Positions 22,265-36,500 are shown, counted from the first letter of the stretch. The stretch is DNA of 64,000 bases from Lasiodiplodia sp. COLG20 (GCA_009801085.1 VNWV01000001.1:5518001-5582000); one strand, 5' to 3'. The notes: generated from the letters alone by a model not told the origin. Numbers and translations: made by a program.

Positions 22265-24004
22265 GACGCTTTTGGATCTTGCTGCATGCATCGATGGCCC
22301 GACACTGTGTGGTGATATCGGCTTCAGCGAAAATAGCCAACAGCGCCAAAGGTTATGGAGAACACCAGGGACTTGCTCTAGAGGGGTGATCATGCATTGG
22401 GTTCTGGCGATGGACCCGATATCTCAAACGACTGATGTACTAAAGATAACTGCAAAAATGGAGACGGACTCTCGGGTTCAAGCGGGGTAGGCAGTAGCCT
22501 GTCAGATATCCTCAAATCCCTGCGGGTCTGCGTTCCCCGTAGCGTCCGCGCCTTGAGTCATGGGGCTACATTCACCCGATCTTTTTTACTGTATGCTCCT
22601 GGTATGGATTCACGCCCAGGGAGGCCATTGCTGAAATGCTCACTTGCCATAGTTGCAAAAGAATTGCAAGAAAACCATTTCTCGTATTTCCACGATGACG
22701 TGAATGTCAATATGTGCTCTATGGACGTGTCTTAGATGCACGGCTGTCGTAATACTGCTTGAGTCGAAACGCATGTTACGCGCTACCCGCGACCCGCGGG
22801 ACGCGGGCACCGTCCGTTTGCGGTCATAATGTGCGCGATGCCTATGCATCGTGGTGGGGAGGGGTACGTATGTCCAGATATCCCCTCTCGGAAAGAAGGA
22901 ATTTGGCATCATCTCAATCGTTGCTTTTTGCGCTTTTTTGATGGAAATGCATGTACACAAGTAAGGGCAATAATGCTCTCGCAGCATGTGACGAATGACT
23001 GCGAGCCAATTGATTTCACGGCTGCATGTGCAATGCCGACACACTGCAGGTACTTTCGTCCCAACGCACAGCCGGTAGTGCAACTAAGCATAACCTGGGC
23101 AGTGTTTCGCATCCGGATACGAAGGAAGTGTGCTGAGCCCTGGCGGGAAAAGGTTGCCCGCACGCGACAAGGGAAGTTGGAGGGGGCGAAACCGGGGGAC
23201 AGATGAGGGGCAGTAGAGATGAAGGCGGGCATGACGCGATCGATGAGATCAGAGGACGGGCAGCATGACAAGGGCATGGAGCGGAGGTAGCAACGGCGGG
23301 CAGACGGGGGATGCAAGGCATCGGGCAAATCAGGGGCCGGCTGGATGCTGCTGCTCAGTGGACGCAACGCACTCGCAAGTGTTCTTCGAATCGCCACACG
23401 TACAAAGGCCTAGGCTGTGTCTGCAGCGGAAAGGCTAAGGGTCGGAGTGATAGCTCGTGGCCGGGACGAGTGCTGGGGCGGGAAGTAGGTGGAAGCTGCT
23501 TCCCGATTCGTGCTGTGCGCGGATCCTCGTCGGAGATTCATCCGGCCGCCCAGCGCGCTTGCAATTAGCTGGCTCCTCTTCCTCTCTCCTCCCATAAAAC
23601 TCTCTCCACCTTGGTGCATCCGCGGTCACACTGCCCGTCTGTCCACCGCACTGCACCTTCGTCGCCGTCGTCGTCTCAGCCTTAGTCAGCCCGATTCCCA
23701 CGGAATTTCTCGATACGGCTGTGCCGCACCGTGCTGCTCTGCCCGATAGGAGCAATGAGGGCCCGCTAGTGGTGATAGTCCCGCAAGCTCGGGAAGCCAT
23801 CAGCCTCGATCAGAGGCGGCCAAGCCATCGGAAACAGCCTATGCACTCCCCCACAGCCGTTCGAGAGCCTGACCTCATTCGATGCCCGTCGCCCCATGCT
23901 GACACCTCGCTCCCGCACGCCTTCGCTGCCATCCGGCCGCGTACGTCCACTGCGTTTCTGGAAGCAGTCCAAGAAAATTGAAAGAGTTTAAAGGGCATCA
24001 GCTA
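22265..24004. other. Convergent intergenic region, nothing recognised
   Basis: 1.74 kb between the 3' ends of NOT2 (+) and the Zn2Cys6 factor (-). Open frames up to 162 codons occur on both strands but have no domain, no matching codon pattern and overlap one another. No RNA gene was found. Confidence 0.45.
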
Positions 24005-26292
24005 TTACGGATTGACCACCGAGTTGATTTGCATCGACCGCGCGCTGCTGCCACCGGACGCAGAGCTGCTGGTTGATTCGGACCGCTGCGCCATTAGTCC
24101 AGCCTCTCGCGATCCCGTCCCTCCGCCGATCCACTGGCTGGTCCCTGCTGCGCCATGGGCCTCGACCGGAAAGGCCTGCTTCCACTCTCGTTCGAACTCA
24201 ACCCCTAGGTTACGGTCCACGCGATGTCGGAGCATCTGGTAGGGCTGCGTGAACGTTACTCTCTCACACGCGTCAAGCATCTCCTCGGGCCCGTAGCTCG
24301 TACGTCCGCGCATCAGCTGTCGAACATCATCCGGCAGACTGATGCTCTCTTCGTCTGCCGTCTGGCAGAGCATGAATTGGAGAGGACCAACGTAAGCGAA
24401 CCCGGCAAGGGATTCATACGTGGCTTCAAAAGCGAACTGCACTGCCCGTCTCTGATCTCTGCCTGCCCGAAGCAACGTCTCGCAGACGTGAATGACACAG
24501 AACGCCAGCAGTGGGCTCTGGTACCTATGGGTGTACAAGCTCCTGTACCGCTCTAGAAGTTGGAGCCCTTCCAGCGCGCTTGAGATCGTGATGCCGAACA
24601 GGTGTGCTCGAATGGCCTCTGGGAGGTTGGCAAGCTCGAGTATCGGCCGGTACAGTTGACAGAGGGCGACGTGGTAATAAATACTATCGACCGGTCAGCA
24701 GCTGTATTCCAACTTTCGCAACGCAGCAACCCACTGAAGAGAGAGAACGTGCGGCAGCGGGTGTGATAGCGGCACACCGTCGCTAGTAACCGCGAGCGCA
24801 TTTGGGAGTCTTCGCTTCCAATCGTAGAGCCGGCGGCACAGGATGATTACAGGACGAGCCGTTACGCTGTCATCACGTCCGCAGTACACCCCGACCATAT
24901 CGTGTATTATTTGCCCGAGTCTCGTCATTGCGTCGGCTGTTGCAATCGCCTGGCTCGGAACTTGTCGTGTTCTTTTGTCCTGGAAGTAGCGATACGGTTG
25001 CCAATATCCATCGCCTCTGAGAATCTCTGCCTGGCTGAGTGTATGGGACGTGGAAAGCGCCGACATAGGCTTCTGGTATGTGAGTGACACCCAGAGTCTT
25101 CAGCGAGAAATTAGCTATTGGATACTGATCATCGCCAAGGCACTGGACTTACGCGCATAGAGTGTGGATGCCCCTCTCTGTTATCTCCGTGGCAATGGGG
25201 GCGAAAGCGGCTCTATTCAACGCAGCGAGGCTCTCGGCTGCCAGCCGCAAGTGGGATGACGCATTTCGTGCTTGATTGGAACCCAGTTCGACCAGGAAGA
25301 GGAGCGCATATGTCGTCACACTTGTCAACGACTTCGGATCCTCTTTCGCAACCTCCGCAAGGCCTCTATTAAAGAACCGTTTCTGGAGAAGTTTGGTCTG
25401 TCTTGCGTCGCCGGACCCATCGGTGTGGTAATGGCACCCCATGGCGCACATCATGTTAACCATAGCCGGTGAGCAATAGTTACGGTCGCCGTCACTAAAA
25501 CTCTTCATGAAGTGGTACTCGCTGAACAACATGTGAGTGGGGTGCACCCATGTGAAGAACAATGCGATGAGATGATCCGTCAGCTGGGGGTTGGAAAAAG
25601 TCCATCGCGAGTGGGAGTCGCCATCTGGCGACTGCGAACCAACATGTATCCGCGTCGCTTCGTCGTAATCTTGTGCGACATCCGGCATGCTGGTTTCGGA
25701 ACCCGGTGACGACCGTCCATCGTCGCCTACAGAAGGACCACCAAGCCAGGCAACGAACTCCTGGTAGGACTGCCCAGCTCGCAGCCGTGCGATGGCCTCA
25801 GAGCCGCGCTCGTCAGCTCTCAATGCCTCGAAAATGGCCTCGATTCGGTCGTCTCTCTCCTTGACCGAACCCAGGAGTTCCGCATTCTGCTGCTCAAGGC
25901 TCTTGATCCTACGGACCATCTCCTCCTTGGCCGTCTTGACGTGCACCTCATAATGGCATTGGTCGCCCATCTCACGCGTCTTGCACCTGCTGCATGACTC
26001 CGGCTCTTGTCCATCGCACTAGCGGAGACGGGTCAATCAATACTCGGCCTCCTGACGGCGAGGCGGATGCGGCGGAAAGGATGAGGGTCAATACCTTTGC
26101 TCTGGCTCTTTTGCAGTTGGTACACGCGTTCTGAGACACGTGGGTTGGGGCCCGGCGTTTCCTCACCCTGGCGGGATTGGCCGAGTGCGGGTCATTGGTG
26201 CCGCCAGCCTCACTGCTGGCCGCTGACGAGGGTTGGGCCTCTTCGGGGTGGACGTGGTCGGAAGAGGGGCGCAGTTCACGAAATGCGGCCAT
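24005..26292 (-). CDS. Zn2Cys6 binuclear-cluster transcription factor
   Basis: Fungal-specific nuclear regulator; target genes cannot be told. Exons 26095-26292, 25153-26018, 24735-25097 and 24005-24683 give 701 aa. The zinc cluster has six cysteines at 57, 60, 67, 75, 78 and 87 (spacing C-x2-C-x6-C-x7-C-x2-C-x8-C) and is split by the first intron after CKRARAK. A basic patch (RVRKRRAP) precedes it. A coiled-coil-like segment follows (EMVRRIKSLEQQNAELLGSV), typical of the dimerisation element. The rest matches the fungal_trans regulatory region: LFFTWVHPTHMLFSEYHFMKSF, CAMGCHY, and LHIYYHVALCQLYRPIL after the third intron. Start at 26292 is the first ATG in frame. The tail is Ser/Gly-rich. 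The nearest neighbour upstream is over 7 kb away. Confidence 0.9.
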
Positions 26293-29200
26293 GTCAAGTT
26301 CGGAGCCGAAGGGGACGAAGGTCGCCGGAACCACGAGGCTCCCAAGACGATCGGACGAGAGGCGTGCCAGCCTTTTGGCGAGCGTTTGGAAACGATGCCC
26401 GGTTTGGAAGGGGGCTCTGCTGACGGCGACTTATGGGGCAGGCGGCGGCGGGAAAGTTTCAGGATGTTCTGAGGCCTTATATCAGCCGCAACGTGCACGC
26501 GGCGAGGGCCAGGGCCGGATTCCTGACCCAGGCGCTCGAGCTAGCAAATGTGACGAAAGGTCGGGAAGAGGAGGAATCTCCGTGGATTTCACGTGACGTC
26601 TCAAAGCGAGATGGCCCCGAGAGGCGGGAGCTGGGCTGGGCCGCCGGAGGCAAAACCCATTTTATACACGCCTGCGGACGGACCGTGGCGAGCGTGCGAG
26701 AGGCGACCTAGAGCGACGATGGCGGGCGCTGCACCGGCGGAGGTTTCTCACGGCCAACCAGTGCATCTCTCGGCACGGGCACGGGAGAAGCGTTTCTCGA
26801 GGCTTGGACGGAGGGCATCGCGGCAGCCCCTGCGGCGGCATCCAGCTACAGGCAGGCCGGCTGCTGCAGGCGGCGGGGGGAGGGCTGTCGCATTTCTGTG
26901 GCATGGCATTGCACGGGAGCTCTCAACGGGCAGGCAGCATCTCGATCGGGCGCGGGCAGTCTCCCCGCCCTTGGCCGCTAATGATGGGTGTCAACTGCCG
27001 CGCCCAGCTGGGATCCACCGGCGCCGGAAGCACCAGCGCGCGCGCCGCTCGAAAATCTCTGCACCGCCCATGGTTCCCCTGATGAGGCTCATCGCGTGGC
27101 GACGTGCGCCATCGCGGACCGCACCGCGTCGCGCGGAGGTAGGGCGAGCGCTGCGACGAGCTCGGAGGCTCGCCCGGCGGCTGTCGTTGGCGAGCCGGTT
27201 GACGTCTGCATGCATGCGCTTGGCCGACCGCGGCCGGGGGAGCGCAACCTGCCACTTGGCGAACGGGGCACGCCAAGGCGCGCGGGACACGGCCGTCAAC
27301 GCCGCATGATGGCATTCTCATGCTCGCAGATGCTGTTTTCGCCGGCCGCAGCCGATGCGGTGCGCGCTCCCTGCGAGTCCCACCGCCGCCGATATGGCTT
27401 TCTTCGCAGCACCGCTAGCCACCACCACCACCACCACCACCGCAGCCAGCACCGCCCGCCCGCCCAGTGATTCCGCGGCCGGCGCGCTGAGGAGTCCGCC
27501 TTATTCCCGCCGCCGCCGCGGATCCCGACGCGCCGATCGACCACGCTGCGGACGTCGGCTGCGAACCACGCGCGGAGAGCATGCTCTCTCCCCGCCGCCC
27601 CGGCTCCCGGCGCTGCTAATGGCTAAGCTTACACGCCCCACCACGGCCGTCCTGAAGACTGCAACTGCCGTGCGACCCCAGGCCAGAGTCGCGCCTCCTC
27701 CCACCAGCACGCAGCAAGCCAGCTGCGCCCTTTCCGCTTCGGTCGGCACACGTCCAGCCCGCCTGCACCTCACGCCATCCGCGCATGCGCCGTTGCCCAT
27801 AGCTGCTTCCTCCGAATCCCGCGCCTGCTCCACCACCCACGCCGTCTCCACTCTCCATCTCCCGCTGCATGCCAGCGACAGGGAATCTGCTTGCCCCGAC
27901 CGGCGCACGGCCCCTTCCATCTCCTGAAGATATTGCATCACAACCCACCCATTGTCGCACACACCAATGCAGCCAGCGACCAGCGCTGCCCCAGACGCCC
28001 TGCAGCTACCGCTGTGCCCAATCACGCGCTCCGAAGGACATAGCGCCGACCACCGCTGCTTCACCCTCAGCCTGAACAGCGCCTGCAACCTGCGCCGCCA
28101 GCTGAACCGCATCAATCGAGCAATCGCATTCTGCACCTCACGCGCACCGCGGCAACTGCGACAATGACATCCGCTGTATGCGCGCGTCTGTGCTGCTGTG
28201 CTCCCGCGCCTCCTTACTGCCCTCCTTACGGCCATGGAGATCATCCTGATGGCCTGCGACCACGTTGAAAAACAGCCGTTAGTGTACCGCGTGAAAGCGA
28301 CCCCCAGACAGACCGCTACTTGGAACCGCGAAGGAACACCCTGGAAGCCGACCGCCCGGCCCTGATGAGATGCATCCCGGAACGAGCCAATGACCCGCCA
28401 AACGGTGGTGCACGGCAAGCCACATTTTGTGGCTCTTCGATTTCAACGGCTCGCGTGGCTGCAGGGCTGGAACTCAAGGATCGTTCTCTCAAGCCGGAAC
28501 ATTTTGCCGTGTACCTGTCGGGGCTGGGCGCGCGTTCCGGTGCTACTTCCTTCTCTCCCTCCCGCCTTCCTTTGGGCCTAAGCCCTATCTCTCGACTTGT
28601 TTCCATTCTAGGGTAAGCTTACTGGGTCAATTGCGAAATGGAGCGCGCTGCAGCAGTTAGCTCAAGATTCCAGCGCCATGGGCAACAGGTACGTATGGAC
28701 GGCTCTTCGTTTACTCGGCCCTGCGGAGTTGGTATCACAAGAACCATACTTTGGAAAAAGGAACATGCCGACCCCGAGGTTGTTTGACGAAACTTTGTCC
28801 ACTGCTTGTGCTCGCACTACACAACCTAGGATCTCAGGCGCGCGCGTCTCGGACTTAACCGGCGGAGCGTGGTATGTGTGTCTCGGCTGGCGCATCCATC
28901 TTTCTGCACGCTACCCCATTGACATTGGCACTGACGAGTGGATGAGGCTACTGCCATGCAAAACAGTAGCGCCCGGAAGATCATGCAAGATGCAGTCATT
29001 ATGACTCGTCCGTTGTACAATTGCGAGTCAGCAATTGGAAGGCTACACAGCGAACCATGAAAGGAAACCAGAGTGGTTTAAGGAAGGAAGTACACTATTC
29101 GTGACCACTCGCTTTCTTCTCTACCTGCTGCGGCACTTTGCACGCGTAGTCCGCGAGGCGCCCCTTTCTTCGTTCGTGTACGAACCCCTCCCAATATTTT

Positions 29201-32200
29201 CCTACCCGAGCTCCACAACAGACACACCGGATTTCATGGCGTTCTTCAGCTCCGAAACCGCGCCTTCGCCTTTCTAGTTACGCCATCAAAATGACCGTTC
29301 ATACCATTGGCCTGTGCTAACGATGGATGGTCCTATGGATGCATGCCTAAGAAAATGAACAGCGCACATCTAGACCAATGAGGCCCGGCCGAAACAAATT
29401 TAGGGGGGAAGTAGACGCCACGAACCAACGAAAGAATAGAGAAAAAGCAAATAAACACCGCGTTGGTCCGAGACGTGCGCCATACAGGGAGCGACCCAGG
29501 CCTTTGGCACTGAGAACAGAGTCGGGACATGTTTTAAGCTAGGCGACGTTGTTAAAAATTAAAGACTCGAAAGAGAAGGAGGGAAGAGCGGATCTCGGAG
29601 ATCCTTCGTGCGGCTGAATCAATACATAGGGCTAGGAAGCCGAGGCTTAAGGGAGTTGATTGTGTAATAATGCCGGGGTACATCGAGCCCTGAATTTTTG
29701 GGCTGCAATGCCCCTCAGCCGCACGCCGGTACGTACTGATGAGAGGCCAACACGACGCCTACGGCTGTCTCGAGTGACATGTGCTTATTAGCCCATGTGT
29801 ATCACACCCCGCCGGCTGTTGCGCACAACATTCCCATTAGCGCCTAGTTTAGCTTCCTTTGAGCCCTGGGATGCCGCCAACCACGTGGTCGGATGATGGA
29901 GAACAAGTGAAATGACTTCTCCACACGCGTCATCATAGCTTCAGATCTCTTTTTTCAAAGGTCAACAAGGAAAAGAGTTGAGATACGGGTGATCGTGCAG
30001 CGCACACAGCTGGTAGATTTTCCTTGTGGAGCGTACTGCATCCCGGGAATAAACAAGATTTCGTCTTGGCATAGAGTCGTGCGGGCTTGTTTCCCTTTTC
30101 CACAATTCCCCTCACCATTCGCTTGCGGTGAGTCTGCACGCGGATTGGCAGGACCGGCTCGCTCGTAAGCAGGTCGCCGGGACAAGCAATTCTTATCTCG
30201 ATCACGCGTCGTCGCCTTCTTGACCGCTTGATTATTCGAGGGCGCGGTTTTTGGCGAGTCACGATGCGGCAGGCACCCAAGGCCTGAGAAGGGTTTCAGA
30301 CTGGACTGCTCATGCTTTTACGGCCCCTCCAATGGCTTGCAGTGGCTACCTTTGCTCCTCCTTTCTTGATTGAACTCTTAGGATCAGAGGAGACGGGAAT
30401 GTAGGTCGTGGGTGGGGTGTATACGGAGTCCCGCTCGTCCTGTTTATCCAAATCGCTCGTGGTGATTGGGCAAGAGCAGGGAAGACGGCGGCTCGGACGG
30501 AATTACGAGATAGGCATCAGCGAGCGTGTTTTGCGATGTGATGAGATCACCTGGGTATGCCTGGAGAAGGGCGGGAGGTGATCCTAGGGGTTGGGGCTGC
30601 CAGATGGGAGCGCACGCACATATGCATGTGTCGCACAACGCCAGATGGATTTCCGCGCGGAGGATTGCTTCCTGAGGATGCTGTACCATCAACGAAAGGA
30701 TGGAGAAAGCAAGAATCGAAAAGACGCGGCGGATTCGGTGAAACATCGCTGGGCGACTGCGCTTTACGGAAATACGGTGTACAGTGGCTGCATGCCGCAA
30801 GCTTTCGGTCGTGCACGGATTGATTGCACTCAGTTCCACAAACTGATGTACCCAGCAGCCTCCCCCGATGTGATCTCTGTACCGAATGATCGGGCTGCGA
30901 AGGGTAACGAAAAAAAAAACAATAAAGTTTGCGCGCTGGTAGAGGGAGGGAGAAACCAGGGGAGGCGGGATCTGGAGGGCTTCTTCTTCTCCCCTGGAGT
31001 TGCATACGTGACTTGCATAGCCATGCTCTTGCATATTTGCTCTGTCCCTCCCTGAGCGTGCGTCAACTTCAGCATCATCTCTCACGTGTTATTGCATGGG
31101 TCTTTTGCGGCGAGGTTTTCTCCTGATCGATTCATCTCACTTGCTACGCCGGATCCACTAGCGCAGCCGATTGATTGAGCCAGAGACAGAAGGGTGTCTC
31201 CATTTTCACGATGTCCAGCTGACGTTCGAGGGGGCAGTGGATCCGGATTGGTACGGATCTCAGATCCTGCCAGTCAGCACGTCGAGATTTTCAGGCGGGC
31301 CATTGCCCTTATTTTTCTTGCAGATCCCAACCATCTTTCATCATCTCATATTTTCTACATTTAACGACTATCCGCTGCTTTAGGTATCCCCAACAGTGAG
31401 CGTGGCATGTCTCGAATTCCGAGGTGAGCACAACCACGCCGCACAAGGATGCATCCGTGTGTCCGGGCTAGGGCCGCCAATCTCGCAAAGCTGGCGAAAG
31501 AAAAAAGCAAACAAAATTCGTTAGAGAAAAGCCTCTTCATGCCCGAGTGGCATAGCTAGCCGCAGGTATCGGGCAGAAGCACCTGCTCCTAGCAACCCAC
31601 CATCCAGTAAAACTCCGGCGATTCCAGACGAAGGAGAGCATTAGTTAGTTGTGCATGCATCGGCAGCCTTCTCTCGTCTTGCTTCCGGCTCCCCGGGCTT
31701 CATATCCCTACTCACTCGTACTTGTACACCCGATCCACATCGGCAAGCGTGTGCATTGCTCTGCCGGTTGGTTGTGGCTAGTGAAAGAAAAGGACTTCCT
31801 TGCCCCATGACCAGTGGTGCATGATGGCATTCTAGACAGAATAGTAATCTCCCCACGACGTCTTCTTACATATTGCCAACGCGTGTGAGACTTGGCATGC
31901 AAGATGAATGAACGATTCTCTGATTTTCACTTGCCGTACATACGTACGGCCCCCCGTCTATCCATCTCCAGCTTGCATCGAATTTCCTGCACCTTCTCAA
32001 TCTGGGAAGCCGGTCGCTCTGAGCCCTGCTGGAAGGCACAGAACACGTCAGCCGTTATCGCAACTGCTTTCCGTTCGAGCAGGATGGCTGGCTGATTTTT
32101 GCTGAGCGTTGCTTTTTCCTTTCTTTTTCGGATGCTTCTCCGTGAAACCACGCCGTAGGGGCAGGCAGCAAGGTACGATGCAAGGACGAAAAAAAAAAAT

Positions 32201-33554
32201 TATTGAGGGCGGGGTGTAGGTGCGCGCGTGAGCACGCGGACAACACGAGAACTGATGTGCAAATCCAATATTGCAAGAGGGAAAACATCAGCACGGTCCC
32301 CGCCTGCTTCCGGTGGCTTCTAGCAGATCGTAACGGCTAGCTGATCGTTCAACGCAAAATATAGGCGTGCGAGCAAACCGGCGATTCGACTTACCTCTAG
32401 TACTTCTAGTGCCTCTGGCATCTCTAGCATCGCTAGTACTACCACTGTGTCTTGCGCTCATAGTACGATTGGCAGAGTCAGAAACGTCGATTCGTTCATT
32501 CTTCCATGCGTTTCCACGCGTGCAGATGTGAGTAAACAAGTCAACAAGTATACACACGCCCATATCAAAACTGTGTAAACTGTGCAAATTTCGACTTGCC
32601 TCTTCTAAAACATTATTTTCTGTGGAGTGAGAACTCTAGTGAATAAAACACGTTCCAACTAGGTTAAAAGGAACTCGAATAAACACTTTTGCTGATGGCA
32701 TTAATGGCGCTCGCGGTGCCAAAAGTACTGGTGGTACTGGAAGTGCTATCAAACCGCCCGTCGCTGCTAGCTGCTGCTAGCTGCTCAATGCTAATCCAAG
32801 AAGTTAGCGGTCTTGGTGCTTTGGGCTTCTGTTGATGAATGTGTAGTGCCCACAGGTAGGCCGCTCTCGGGGCCGGGAAGCTTGCACGCGTTCCCCTGCA
32901 GGAGCGATCTTCTGCAGCATGACTCATTCTGACATACCACGATGATTCTAATACGGGCAAAGAAAAACCACCTCAGTACGACGTCAAGCCTTTTGCCTTG
33001 TCATTTGCCTGCAGAAAAGACGACATGAGCCAGAAGAGGGCACGAAATGTCTCGCGACAACACTGAACATCGCATGTTGGTCCCCACCCCCGCTTGGACT
33101 TGCCATTTATTCCTTAGTTTTGGTACCGCAAAGTGCTAGAGTCCCACATAGTCCGCTACTGCCTCCACAATAACTACATATATTGACAAGCTCACTAGTC
33201 AGCCGCCCTATAGCGGAGGGCTAATGGATAGATATATATTCTTGGCGTGAACGGGGTCAATGCGGGATACGGGCACTCTATTCGGAAGCGAATTATACGG
33301 ACCACACTCCGAACCCACTGGCTCGCGCGGAGGGACTTCGCTAATGATATCATTTTCTCATTCTTTTTCTCGTCTTTCACTCTTCATCTACGCGACTCCG
33401 ACGTCCCGCCTAACTTTATGGCATATGTATAAACCAGCAGCCCCGCTATCCACAAACTTCATCACCTGATACGCCTACTACCTGCGTAACTTAGCCAACA
33501 GAAGCTTCCAGAATACAAGTTACCGGCGTGCGGTTGATGGGAATACGAGGTTCT
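26293..33554. other. Long gene-poor region
   Basis: 7.3 kb with no supportable gene. The left part (about 26600-28300) is strongly GC-rich and carries long but Arg/Ala/Pro-rich open frames on both strands, such as a 305-codon minus frame (27501-28418) that fully overlaps a 190-codon plus frame. The right part (28600-33550) is near 50% GC with many stops; a 213-codon minus frame (30444-31085) shows no domain. Short Ser/Thr-codon-like patches with AGTACT motifs occur near 32400 and 32720. It may include the upstream regulatory DNA of the Zn2Cys6 gene. Confidence 0.5.
27421..27441 (+). repeat. (ACC)7 microsatellite
   Basis: Seven uninterrupted ACC units inside the GC-rich non-coding block; it would read as a Thr or His run in two frames of otherwise non-credible ORFs. 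Confidence 0.9.
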
Positions 33555-36500
33555 TTACGCGAGACCCAGTTCCTTGTAGAAAGCCTCGGTGCTCGGCTTC
33601 CTTCCGAGGAAGTCCTCAAGCGTCTGCATCTCCTCCTGGCTGCCACCGCGCTCCAGAACCGTGTGCCTGTAGCGCCTGCCCTCCTTGCCGTTCATCGGGT
33701 CCTTCTTGAACACCGTGTAGAACATGTCGGCTGAGTAGACCTGGGAGCTGCAAGGGTTAAAGTTAGCAAAGGGTCTAGACTAAGAGGTCTGGTGTGGAGA
33801 TAGTGATGATGGCGACGGCGATGTACGAAAATGGAAAAACAAAAACAATAGCGAGACTAAAAATGCGCGGTAATCCACTATGCGATGTGCCAAAAGTACT
33901 CCGGTCAGGGCGCATCGCTGACGGATCTTGCGAGATTGCAGGTTGTACGTCGCCTGGCACACGGGTAACATGTAAGGAGCTACTTCCGCCGGCAACCCCA
34001 TTCGACGAAAGGAGCAAAAGCACCGTGGCTCGGGAACAAACGCGCAGCACAACCATCGTTCGATGCACGCCAAGATGATGTGCGTCGCAGCCTCGCCACC
34101 GGAGGATTCTTAGTTCCAGCGACGGTAACTTCGCCAATTAGCTAGTCCTGTCCCATGACTGCGGTTGACGTTTGAGCCCCATTTGTTGCGAGCCTGTTGT
34201 GACGGCTACTGACGCGGAGATGACGGACGACCACGTAAGTCGGGGGTGCACATGATGTGCAAAGGATTGATTGTCACAGTCATCATCGAGATGGCCCCCG
34301 GTTTCGGTCCGGCATGCTTCGCAGTCCGGATTGGGAAACAGCAGAGATCGAGAGCAGCAATGGCGATTCCCACGAAACCGGAAGCACCACGGGTGGATGC
34401 CCGGGACGACTGGCGATTGCACGAGACAGTTGATCTCTCCCACCAGTGAGGTCAGAGTATCGAGCTTCTATCGGCCCATCTGTTCGGCTAAAGGACCGGG
34501 CTTGCGGGCATGGTGGTTGCCGTATGCATGCCGTCATACGCCCACGGGTATGGAAAATCGAGGATTTCGATGCCACGGCAGTTTCGGCGGACCCACCGAG
34601 GCGGAGGCGCCGACGAAGCGAGCGACGAGCGAAGGGCACTGGGGGAACAGGAGGGAGCCCGGAGCAAGCTCCTGGCCAATCAGGTGCGAGCAGCCGGACA
34701 TTCGTGCCGCGAGTTTCTCCGCCAAGACTTCCTCAACGGTCATCACTGCCTTTCGCCCTTCGGCCCTGTTGTCCCGAGTTCTTTTTCTCCAGTTGACGCG
34801 CGTGCCGTGCTGTGCGCCTGATCCACGATCCGATCGGATTTAAACAGGGCCAGACAGAGTTGACGTAAGAAATACGTCCATCTCTGATGAGATGTTCCTT
34901 TCCCAAGCTCTTGTGATCTGAGACCCCGCAAGGCTTCAAAGCCAAAGCATGCAGTGCATGTGAAATTAAACGTAGAAAGTGACGGTCAAGGGTATATGTG
35001 AAGAGATATATGCGCGGAACGCGGAAGGTGGGGGATCAAGTGGACCAAAGTTCTAAAATAACTCACCTCAAGTATCCGTAGTAGCCGGCGTCGTAGCCGC
35101 CAATCAAGTGGCCAAAGGTAGCCTGTCCGTTGCCCCAGGTCCACTTCTCCGATGAAGACAAGACCTCCGGACCGTCGATCTTGGAGATCTCCTTGCGCAG
35201 CTTGTTGTACGTCTCGCTGACTGGCAGCGCCTCAGCGTCCGAGTGGGACTTCGGTGTGTGCACCGTCATGTCGAAGATGCCAAAGTGGAGCTGGCGCAAG
35301 TTGAAAAGAGCGTCGTTTACGTGCTTGGTGTTGATCAGGCTTTCGATCAGGGAATCCGGGATGCGCTCCTCCGGCTTAGCCGCACCGTTTGAGGACTCCT
35401 CGTACGCCGCCTTGTACTCGTCAGAGAGGTACGAGTAGTGGTGGGAGAGCGACTTGAGTTGCGACGGCGTCCAGCACCAGTTCTCCAGCATCTGGGAAGG
35501 TGCCTCAACAAAGTCGCGGACGGTGTTGGTGCCGTGGAACTGCGAGTACGTCGTGCGAGACACAAGGTCGTGGATACCGTGGCCCAGCTCGTGGAACAGA
35601 GTCACGACCTCCTCATGTTTCAGCAGCGAAGGCTTCTTGGGCGTCGGCTTGGAGAAGTTGCACACGAGAGCCGTGGCGGGATACCTCCTCTTGCCATCCT
35701 CCTGGATGTAGCCAGGCTGCAGGTTGAAGTTGGCGGCGTGACCGTACTTGCCCTCACGAGGGAAGAGATCCAGGTACAGGTAACCGACGAATCCAGCACC
35801 CTCGCCCTCGTCATCCCAAACGCTGAACACCTGGACTTCCTCGTGCCAGACGATGTCCGAACCCTTGCCGGTCTCGGAGATCTTGCTGCGGTCCTCACCA
35901 GTGATTTCGACGAAGACCAAGCCGAAAAGCTCCTCGAAGATCTGCAGCATGCCGCGAATCGTAGGGCCGAGCGGGAAGTACTCGGCGATCTTGTTCTGGT
36001 CGAGCTGATAATCCTTCTCGAGCATGAGACGGTCGTAGAAACGGTGGTCCCATAGGAAGTAGTGGTCGTCGTACTTCTCGCCACGGCTCTCGACATCGCT
36101 CTTCTTCAGCTCTTGAAGCTTCTTGATCTCCGTCAAACCACCGGGGGCCAGACGCTCGCGCAAGTCGCCAAGGAAGTCATTGACCGTCTTAGGAGTCTTG
36201 GCCATCTTATCTTCGATGCGGAACTCGGCGTGGTCCTTGTAGCCCAGCAGACGGGCGGCTTCGTCACGCAGCACAATGGCCTCGCGGAAGAGAGCGACGT
36301 TGTCGTTGCACTTGTTCTCATTCTCGATGAAAACCTTCTTGCGCACGTCGGCGTTCGTTGCGTACTTGAGAGTGGGGAAGAGATCAGGGTACTTGAACGT
36401 CAGGCGGATCTTGCCCTCGTTCTCGCCGGTGCCCTTCTCCAAGTTACCGACAACGTCCTCAGGCACGCCGGCCAGCTCTTCCTTGGTGAACCACAGGCCG

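Noticed and set aside
27501..28418. 305-codon open frame on the minus strand
   Set aside because: Lies in GC-rich DNA, overlaps a 190-codon frame on the other strand, has Arg/Cys/Ser-rich composition without domains; long frames are expected by chance at this base composition.
30444..31085. 213-codon minus-strand open frame
   Set aside because: No domain, no splice partners, mixed composition and overlap with plus-strand frames; not enough to call a gene.
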